From: Cupriavidus gilardii
GTDB taxonomy: Bacteria; Pseudomonadota; Gammaproteobacteria; Burkholderiales; Burkholderiaceae
Assembly: GCF_008801915.1 (NCBI RefSeq)
Contig: NZ_VZOV01000001.1
Location: 248,001 to 312,000 of the forward strand
Direction of reading: 5' to 3'
DNA length: 64,000 nt
Shown here: positions 58,134-64,000 of the stretch, one piece after another
Layout: every line of letters starts with the position of its first letter
Numbering within the stretch: position 1 is the first letter of the stretch
Program-made: the position numbers and the translations under genes
Notes under the pieces: generated by a model
What the model saw: the letters and a program-made list of their open reading frames with translations, nothing else
What the model was told of the DNA's origin: nothing
Databases searched by the model: none

Positions 58134-59090
58134 TCAGCCGCTGGCGCGCTGCAGCGCTGTCACCAGCGCCATCAGCGGCCCGCTGTGCTGCGCGCGGCGC
58201 AGCCACATCGCCTCGACCGGCGGCAGGTCCCAACGCAATGCATGGGGCAGCAGTGCGGCGCCGCCGCCATGGGCCAGCTCCACCGCGACCGCGCGCGGCA
58301 CGATCGTGATCGTGCGGGGCTGCGTCCGCAATAGCGTGGCGATCGTCTTGATCGAATAGGTCTCGACCAGCGGCAGCGGCGGCGCCACGCCCGCGGTCGC
58401 GAACATCGTGTTGATCGTGCGGCGTGTCGGCGTCTGCGGCGGCGGCATGATCCAGTCGAGCGTCGCCAGCCTGGCCCAGTCGAGCGGGCCGCGCGACAGC
58501 CGCGCCGCCGCGCGCGACGGCACCACCAGCGTCGGCTCCTCGCGGTACAGCGGCATCTGCACGATGTCCTCGCCGGCGGCATAGAAGGAGCGCGCGATCA
58601 CGCAATCGACCTCATGCGCGCGCAACGCGCCGACCAGCTCATCGGTGGTGCCCTCGCGCACCAGCACCGCAATGCGCGGCTGCTGGCTCAGCGCATGCGA
58701 GCATGCCGCGTCCAGGATCGCCGGCGCGATAAATGGGATCACGCCGATGCGCAGCCGCCCGCCGAGCCCTGCATCGAGCACCGCCAGCTCATCGCCGAGC
58801 GCCCGCGCGTCGGCCAATGCGAGCCTCGCATACGCCAGCACCGAGGCACCGGTCTCGGTGGCCTCCAGTCCCGCGCGCGATCGGTGAAACAGCGGCGTCA
58901 GGAAGATCTCCTCGATCTCGCGCAGCGCCTTGGTGACCGCCGGCTGGCTCAGGTTCAGTTCGGCCGCCGCGCGCGACAGCGAGCGATGCCGCTCCAATAC
59001 CAGCAGCAGCGACAGTTGCTTCAGGCGCAGGCGGGAGATCAGGTTGTGCTGCAGGCGGTCGGCGAAGGCGGGCATGGCGACGGAAGTCAT
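58134..59090 (-). CDS. LysR-family regulator divergent from the gamma-glutamyltransferase operon
   Basis: The winged helix is RLRLKQLSLLLVLERHRSLSRAAAELNLSQPAVTKALREIE, and the effector domain (LRIGVIPFIAPAIL, RTITIVPRAVAVEL) belongs to the GbpR/CbbR-like group that often adjoins Bug-receptor operons. ATG 59090 gives 318 residues; ATG 59141 would add 17 unsupported residues that overlap the operator area. It lies divergent from the transferase gene, with three inverted repeats between them. Confidence 0.9.
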   Translation of the reverse strand: MTSVAMPAFADRLQHNLISRLRLKQLSLLLVLERHRSLSRAAAELNLSQPAVTKALREIEEIFLTPLFHRSRAGLEATETGASVLAYARLALADARALGDELAVLDAGLGGRLRIGVIPFIAPAILDAACSHALSQQPRIAVLVREGTTDELVGALRAHEVDCVIARSFYAAGEDIVQMPLYREEPTLVVPSRAAARLSRGPLDWARLATLDWIMPPPQTPTRRTINTMFATAGVAPPLPLVETYSIKTIATLLRTQPRTITIVPRAVAVELAHGGGAALLPHALRWDLPPVEAMWLRRAQHSGPLMALVTALQRASG

Positions 59091-59133
59091 CAAGGGCGAA
59101 AGGGCGGATCCGGAGGGGGTATCAGCGGGTCGT

Positions 59134-59183
59134 ATAACCATTCAGGAATGGAAGAATAATGCAATCGTCCGTTCTGGTTATTC
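59134..59183. promoter_or_regulatory. Nested inverted repeats in the LysR/ggt divergent region
   Basis: CCATTC-AG-GAATGG (59138-59151) is a compact palindrome. ATAACC (59134-59139) pairs with GGTTAT (59176-59181), and GAATAA (59154-59159) with TTATTC (59178-59183). The cluster, 55-105 bases before the ggt start, fits the extended binding site of a LysR regulator. Confidence 0.6.
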
Positions 59184-59238
59184 GATCTTTCTATACTTGC
59201 CCCATTCCTGCCCAGTCAGGCTGCACTCGGAAACCAGC

Positions 59239-61068
59239 ATGTTCACCACCCGCCCCGAAATCGTCGGTACCTTCGGCGTCGTCTCGTCGACGCACTGGCT
59301 CGCCTCGCAGACCGCGATGGGCGTGCTCGAGCGCGGTGGCAACGCGTTCGATGCGGCGGTGGCGGGCGGCTTCGTGCTGCAGGTGGTCGAGCCTCACCTG
59401 AATGGTCCCGGCGGCGAGGTGCCGATCCTGCTGTGGAGCGAACGCGAGCGTGCGGTTCGCTCGATCTGCGGCCAGGGGCCGGCACCGGCGCTGGCCGATC
59501 CGGCCGCGCTGCGCGCGATGGGGCTGGACCTGATGCCCGGCATCGGCCTGATGCCCGCCACCGTACCCGGCGCGTTCGGCGCCTGGCTGACGATGCTGCG
59601 CGACTACGGCACGTGGTCGCTGGCCGACGTACTGGCGCCGGCGATCGCCTATGCGCGCGACGGCTTTCCACTGGTGCCGCGTATTTCGCAGGCGATCCTG
59701 GCGGTGCGCGAACTGTTCCAGCGCGAATGGCGCGATTCGGCCGACGTCTGGCTCGTCGACGGCCGCGTGCCGTCGCCGGGCAGCCTGCATGCGACGCCAG
59801 CGCTGGCGCGCACCTACCGGCGCATCGTCGAAGAATCGCAGGCGGCCGGCGGCACGCGCGAGAAGCAGATCGACGCCGCGCTCGATTGCTGGTACCGCGG
59901 CTTCGTCGCGCGCGAGATCGATACCTATTGCCGCACGCAGCAGGTGCGCGACACCACCGGCGAGCGCCATCGCGGCCTGCTGCGCTACGAGGACATGGCA
60001 AGTTGGCAGCCCGAGGTCGAAGCGCCGCTGACGCTGGATTTCGGCCGCCATACGGTCGCCAAGTGCGGCGTCTGGAGCCAGGGCCCGGCCTTCCTGCAGC
60101 AGCTCGGCATGCTGCGCCATGCCGGGCTGGAGGCGCACGAGCCGACGTCGCCGGGCTTCGTCCACCGGATCGCCGAGGCGGCCAAACTGGCGATGGCCGA
60201 CCGCCTCGCCTGGTATGGCGACCCGCGCTTTGCCGACGTGCCGGCACGCGGACTGCTCGATGCGGACTATCTGCGGGGACGCGCGCAACTGATCGGTGCG
60301 CAGGCATCGCGCGAGATGCGGGCCGGCAGCATCGACGGCCGCGCGCCGCGGCTGCCCGATCTCGCCGCGGCCGAGCGCACGCTGGCCAGCGCCGATACGC
60401 GCTTCGGCGTCGGCGAGCCGACCTTTGCCGCGCTGCCGCCGGTACAGCAATGGGCCGAGCAGGAGATCTTCGTCGGCGACACCTGCCATCTCGACGTGAT
60501 CGACCGCGACGGCAACATGGTCGCCGCCACGCCGTCCGGCGGCTGGCTGTCGTCGAGCCCGGCCATTCCGGCGCTGGGCTTCGCGCTCAATACGCGGCTG
60601 CAGATGACCTGGCTCGAGCCGGGCCTGCCCAATTCGCTGGCGCCGGGCAAGCGGCCCTGTACGACGCTGTCGCCGTCGCTGGCCTTGCGCGACGGCGAGC
60701 CTTACATGGTGTTCGGCACGCCCGGCGGCGATCAGCAGGATCAATGGTCGCTGGCCTTCTTCCTGCGCCACGCGGTGCACGGCATGAACCTGCAGGAAGC
60801 GATCGACGCGCCGGCCTGGCACATCGACCACTTCCCGGGCTCGTTCTGGCCGCGCCAGACCGTGCTGAACCGGCTCAGCATCGAATCGCGCTTCCCGCAG
60901 GCCACGCTGGACGCGCTGCGCGATGCGGGCCACGACTTGCGGATCGGCGAGCCGTGGTCGGAAGGACGGATGTCGGCCTGTTCGCGCGAGCGCGACGGCA
61001 AGGGCCGGCTGGTGCTGCGCGCCGGCGCGAATCCGCGCGGCATGCAGGGCTATGCGGTGGGACGTTGA
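59239..61068 (+). CDS. Gamma-glutamyltransferase family (Ntn hydrolase)
   Basis: This 609-residue protein is a proenzyme that cuts itself before a threonine nucleophile, here T415 in GDTCHLDVIDRDGNMVAAT. Other signatures are GGNAFDAAVAGGFVLQVVEPHLNGPGGE and KRPCTTLSPSLALRDGEPYMVFGTPGGD. There is no signal peptide, unlike the periplasmic Ggt of E. coli. Together with the Bug receptor downstream this suggests a cytoplasmic acylase- or peptidase-like role on an imported compound rather than glutathione turnover. It starts at ATG 59239; the longer frame upstream is not supported. Confidence 0.9.
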   Translation: MFTTRPEIVGTFGVVSSTHWLASQTAMGVLERGGNAFDAAVAGGFVLQVVEPHLNGPGGEVPILLWSERERAVRSICGQGPAPALADPAALRAMGLDLMPGIGLMPATVPGAFGAWLTMLRDYGTWSLADVLAPAIAYARDGFPLVPRISQAILAVRELFQREWRDSADVWLVDGRVPSPGSLHATPALARTYRRIVEESQAAGGTREKQIDAALDCWYRGFVAREIDTYCRTQQVRDTTGERHRGLLRYEDMASWQPEVEAPLTLDFGRHTVAKCGVWSQGPAFLQQLGMLRHAGLEAHEPTSPGFVHRIAEAAKLAMADRLAWYGDPRFADVPARGLLDADYLRGRAQLIGAQASREMRAGSIDGRAPRLPDLAAAERTLASADTRFGVGEPTFAALPPVQQWAEQEIFVGDTCHLDVIDRDGNMVAATPSGGWLSSSPAIPALGFALNTRLQMTWLEPGLPNSLAPGKRPCTTLSPSLALRDGEPYMVFGTPGGDQQDQWSLAFFLRHAVHGMNLQEAIDAPAWHIDHFPGSFWPRQTVLNRLSIESRFPQATLDALRDAGHDLRIGEPWSEGRMSACSRERDGKGRLVLRAGANPRGMQGYAVGR

Positions 61069-61218
61069 CAGCGTGGGATGCCGCGGCACGGCTCGTTCAG
61101 GCGCCGATATGTCATGGCGCGATGGAACGGCACGGCGCAGACCGATGGAACCACAGACCGATAGAACGACAGACCGGGCGCGCGGTGCGTCCGGCATGGC
61201 AAACGGGGAGAAACGAGG

Positions 61219-62220
61219 ATGAAAGCGAGGATGAAAGCGACCATGAAGACGACGATTCGAAGCTGGCTGCGCGGTGTGGCGGCGCTGGCGCTGTGCTGCG
61301 CCGCAGGCGCCGCAGCCGCGCAGGACTATCCGACCAAGCCCATCACGCTGGTGGTGCCGTGGGCGCCCGGCGGTTCGACCGACATCCTGGCGCGGGTGCT
61401 GTCCGAGCGCCTGACGCGCTCGCTGGGCCAGCCGGTGATCGTCGACAACAAGCCGGGCGCCTCCGGCAATATCGGCTCGGCGATGGTCGCGCGCGCCAAG
61501 CCCGACGGCTATACGTTGCTGATCGGCTCGATGAGCACGCATGCGATGAACCCGGCGATGATGCCGAACATGCCGTTCCGCGGCGTCGAGGATTTCACGC
61601 CGCTGGGCCTGCTGGCCTATGTCACCAACACGATGGTGGTCCATCCGTCGGTGCCGGCCAATAACGTCAAGGAACTGATCGCCTACGCGCGCGCCAATCC
61701 CGGCAAGCTGGCCTACGCCAGCGCCGGCCCGGGTTCGACCAATCATCTGAGCGCGGTGCTGTTCGAGAAGATGGCCGGCGTCGAGATGCTGCACGTGCCG
61801 TACAAGGGCGGGGCGCCGGCCGTGGTCGACACGGTGGCCGGCCAGACCCAGCTGCTGTTCTCGGCCGGCACGCAGACGCTGCCGCACGTCAAGGCCAACA
61901 AGCTGAAGCTGCTGGCGGTGACCGAGGCGAAGCGCTCGCCGTTGCTGCCCAATGTGCCGACGGTCGCCGAGACCGTGCCGGGCTACGAACTGGCGGTCTG
62001 GTATGGCGCCTTCGGTCCCGCCGGCATGCCGCCGGCACTGGTGACGCGCCTGAATGCCGAGATCAACAAGGTGATGCAGCTGCCCGAGGTCAAGGCCAAG
62101 ATGGACGCGATCGGCGTGGAGACGACCACGTCGACGCCGCAGCAGTTCGCCCAGGTGCTGCGCCGCGATGCCGATCGCTACGGCAAGCTGATCCGCGACC
62201 TGAAGATCAGCGCGGAATGA
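61219..62220 (+). CDS. Bug/TctC-family periplasmic receptor
   Basis: The 333-residue exported protein has a signal peptide ending AAAAQ near residue 35 and the motifs YPTKPITLVVPWAPGGSTD, VVDNKPGASGNIGS and LPNVPTVAETVPGYEL. Three in-frame ATGs at 61219, 61231 and 61243 sit in a small repeated sequence (GAGGATGAAAGC); the first follows GGGGAG. It is 150 bases after the transferase gene and overlaps the GAF gene by four bases. The ligand is unknown. Confidence 0.93.
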   Translation: MKARMKATMKTTIRSWLRGVAALALCCAAGAAAAQDYPTKPITLVVPWAPGGSTDILARVLSERLTRSLGQPVIVDNKPGASGNIGSAMVARAKPDGYTLLIGSMSTHAMNPAMMPNMPFRGVEDFTPLGLLAYVTNTMVVHPSVPANNVKELIAYARANPGKLAYASAGPGSTNHLSAVLFEKMAGVEMLHVPYKGGAPAVVDTVAGQTQLLFSAGTQTLPHVKANKLKLLAVTEAKRSPLLPNVPTVAETVPGYELAVWYGAFGPAGMPPALVTRLNAEINKVMQLPEVKAKMDAIGVETTTSTPQQFAQVLRRDADRYGKLIRDLKISAE

Positions 62221-62807
62221 GCGTGGGCGAAGCATCGAATCCGCGCGGCGCCGCGGCAGCGGCATTGGCCGCGCTGCGGCCGCGCTTGTCCGCGCAGCAG
62301 ACGTCCGCGCTGGAGGCGGCAGTTGCCGGATCCGAACACACCGCCGTGCTGTTCGACGCGGTCGGCGCCGCCACGCTGGCGCTGCTCGGTCCCGGGCTGC
62401 TGACGATCAATCTGTGGCGCCCGGACAGCCGCCAGGTGGTGCGGCAATGGTCCAGCGATCCCGCCGCCTATCCGGTCGGCGGCAGCAAGCGCAAGGGCGA
62501 TACGCCGTGGGCGCGCCAGCTGCTGGAGCGCTGCGAGGTCTTCGTCGGCGAGGGCGACGCGGCGCTGGCCGAGGTGTTCGACGATATTTCGACGATCCGC
62601 GCGCTCGGGCTGAGGGCAGTGGTCAATGTGCCGATCGGCGAGCGGGGTCGCTGCATCGGCACGTTCAACTACCTCAGCCCGAGGTCGGCGTGGCAGGCCG
62701 ACGAGGTCGAGACGCTGCGCCAGTTGGCCAGCCTGGCCGCGCCGGCCGTGGCGCATTGCCATGCCGGGCACGCCGGCCAGGCCGAACCGCTGCGCGGCAC
62801 GCGCTAG
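62217..62807 (+). CDS. GAF-domain protein
   Basis: This 196-residue protein has a GAF-like fold: LTINLWRPDSRQVVRQWSSDP, then EVFDDISTIRALGLRAVVNVPIG and CIGTFNYLSPRSAWQADEVETLRQLA. GAF domains bind small ligands; here there is no attached output domain. Translational coupling to the Bug receptor (ATGA) suggests a role in the same pathway, perhaps as a small-molecule-binding or catalytic GAF protein. The stop shares the bases CTAG with the stop of the converging gene. Confidence 0.82.
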   Translation: MSVGEASNPRGAAAAALAALRPRLSAQQTSALEAAVAGSEHTAVLFDAVGAATLALLGPGLLTINLWRPDSRQVVRQWSSDPAAYPVGGSKRKGDTPWARQLLERCEVFVGEGDAALAEVFDDISTIRALGLRAVVNVPIGERGRCIGTFNYLSPRSAWQADEVETLRQLASLAAPAVAHCHAGHAGQAEPLRGTR

Positions 62808-64000
62808 CTGCCGATCGGCTCCGGCGCCGGCTGCACGAAGCGCCGCGACAGCAGCGCCTCGCGCGGATGGTAGTAGCGCAAGGTCAGCGAGAAGCGGCCC
62901 GCCGGCGCGGGAAGCCAGTTGGTTTCGCGTGCCGGCTCCGGGCGCGCATGCTGCAGCCACAGGTCGATGCTGCCGTCGGCGTTGACCTGCAGCCCCGGCG
63001 TACGGTCGCCGATCGTATAGCGGCCGATCGGGTTCTCGGTGAAGAAACGCCGGCCATCGGGCGCGAACTCGTACATCGACAGCGACCAGAACGCGTCGAC
63101 CGGCATCGCCGGCGGGATATGCAGCCGGTAGGCACGGGCTCCGTCCAGCCGTTCGCCGGCGGCATCGTTGACGCAGGTCGCGTAGATCGCCTCGGCGCGT
63201 TCCAGCGCACCGAGACCGATCAGCGACACATGAGCGCGGTAGGTGTAGTCCTTGCCGAAATTGCCCAGATGGTCCGGGCCCGATTGCCACGGACCCGACT
63301 CGCTGCCATTGCCGAAGCCCGGCGTGCGCGCCAGCTCCTTGCGCAGCGCCGGCAGCATCGTGCGCCACGCTTGCTGGACCGGCGCCGGCAACTGCGCGAA
63401 GACGTCGCGATGGCCCGGGCGGACGCCGACTTCGGCAAAGCCCGCCACCAGGTCTCGCTCGTCGGCAGGGACCGGATTGCGGCCCAGCACCTCATTGACC
63501 AGATCGAGATAGCGCGCCGGATCGGCCTCGTCGGGCACGGTCTTCAGCAGGCCGCCATCGCCGCCATCGGCGCCATTTCCGCCATTCCGCCGCGCCACCG
63601 GCTCGAGGCCGATCGCGTCCTGCAGCGCATGCACCGCCGGCAGGTCGTGCTCGCCATCGACCAGCAACCGGCCCAGCAGCCAGACGTCGTTGCTGGGGCA
63701 GCGTACCAGCCGCGCACCGGCCGGCGCGTCGCCGGCCCAGTCCGGCCCAGCCAGCAGAAATTCGGCCGCCCGTGTGCCCGTGGTGCGGTTGCCGATGCAG
63801 GCGAAGTTGTTGGTGAAGATGTCCAGCAGCGCGACGCTGTAGTAGCGCTCGCCCATGTCGGGCAGCCGCAGCAGCATCGGTCCGTCGTGCAGCGCCAGGT
63901 ACGACAGCGAATAGAGCGTGTCGTTGTTGGGCTGCGTCACGGTGCGGGCGCGATGGTCGAGCAGCCGGCGATAGTGCAGCAATCCATTGACGGGCACGCG
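62804..64000 (-). CDS. DUF1254/DUF1214 protein, N terminus beyond the window
   Basis: The gene runs off the right end, so the first residues are missing. The visible 399 residues include the DUF1254 segment QPNNDTLYSLSYLALHDGPMLLRLPD, the GNRTTGTRAAEFLLAGPDW motif, and the DUF1214 segment VDAFWSLSMYEFAPDGRRFFTENPIGRYTIGDRTPGL with a C-terminal TLRYYHP. It is more like the typical soluble or exported members than the lipoprotein at 45172-46617. It contains a small GGNGADGGDGG insert. The function is not known for the family. Confidence 0.88.
   Translation of the reverse strand, partial: RVPVNGLLHYRRLLDHRARTVTQPNNDTLYSLSYLALHDGPMLLRLPDMGERYYSVALLDIFTNNFACIGNRTTGTRAAEFLLAGPDWAGDAPAGARLVRCPSNDVWLLGRLLVDGEHDLPAVHALQDAIGLEPVARRNGGNGADGGDGGLLKTVPDEADPARYLDLVNEVLGRNPVPADERDLVAGFAEVGVRPGHRDVFAQLPAPVQQAWRTMLPALRKELARTPGFGNGSESGPWQSGPDHLGNFGKDYTYRAHVSLIGLGALERAEAIYATCVNDAAGERLDGARAYRLHIPPAMPVDAFWSLSMYEFAPDGRRFFTENPIGRYTIGDRTPGLQVNADGSIDLWLQHARPEPARETNWLPAPAGRFSLTLRYYHPREALLSRRFVQPAPEPIGS

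Noticed and set aside
59191..62265. A 1024-codon open frame on the minus strand opposite the transferase and Bug genes
   Set aside because: It is antisense to well-supported genes and has arginine/histidine/glutamine-rich composition typical of shadow frames in GC-rich DNA; no domain is recognisable.

Overview
The window is about 64 kb of very GC-rich DNA with densely packed, often overlapping genes. Several features point to a Burkholderiales betaproteobacterium of the Cupriavidus/Burkholderia/Bordetella type: Bug-type (TctC) periplasmic receptors beside IclR and LysR regulators, a lysine/alanine-rich histone H1-like protein, a self-sufficient CYP116B-type P450, and DUF1254/DUF1214 proteins. 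This placement is inference; there is no rRNA in the window. All family names were assigned by reading the translations, without database searches.

Layout. 0-7 kb: the end of a VOC/PhnB-like gene, a 29-bp tandem repeat, a heavy-metal P-type ATPase behind a MerR-type promoter, a decayed ArnT-like glycosyltransferase, a small secreted repeat protein, an orphan GltI-like binding protein and an acyltransferase. 7-13 kb: a pyrimidine block with the URC (uracil catabolism) genes urc1 and urc4, then upp, a RutR-like TetR regulator and a cytosine-deaminase-like amidohydrolase; a near-ideal RutR-type operator lies just before urc1. 13-18.4 kb: tRNA-Leu(CAG), a short barrel-like outer-membrane protein, tRNA-Arg(ACG), a class C beta-lactamase-like protein and a QseBC/PmrAB-like two-component system.

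19-45 kb is the main feature: a complete type III secretion system whose gene content and internal order match the Salmonella SPI-2 (Ssa/Esc) family. Block one starts with an AraC-type regulator and runs sctF, ssaH-like, sctI, sctJ, sctK, sctL, sctW, ssaM-like, a 64-residue membrane protein, sctV, N, O, P, Q, R, S, T, U. Block two is a lytic transglycosylase, an SsaB/SpiC-like gene, sctC, sctD and an SsaE-like gene. Block three is the translocon set sseA-like, sseB, sscA, sseC, sseD, sseE. An orphan NarL-type response regulator and a CesT-like chaperone close the island. The SPI-2 order is circularly permuted and the SsrAB pair is replaced by other regulators. sctQ carries an apparent frameshift in its last SpoA domain and also has an internal ribosome binding site and start.

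45-64 kb is metabolic: a DUF1254 lipoprotein behind an 8-bp microsatellite, divergent metE/metR, a CYP116B-like monooxygenase with a Bug receptor and a divergent IclR regulator, an ACT-like protein divergent from an Lrp regulator, an H1-like protein, two VOC proteins, a LysR regulator divergent from a gamma-glutamyltransferase/Bug/GAF operon, and a DUF1254 gene cut by the window end. No transposase, integrase, CRISPR array or prophage gene was seen. Short tandem repeats with units of 6 to 29 bp, both in frame and intergenic, recur throughout.
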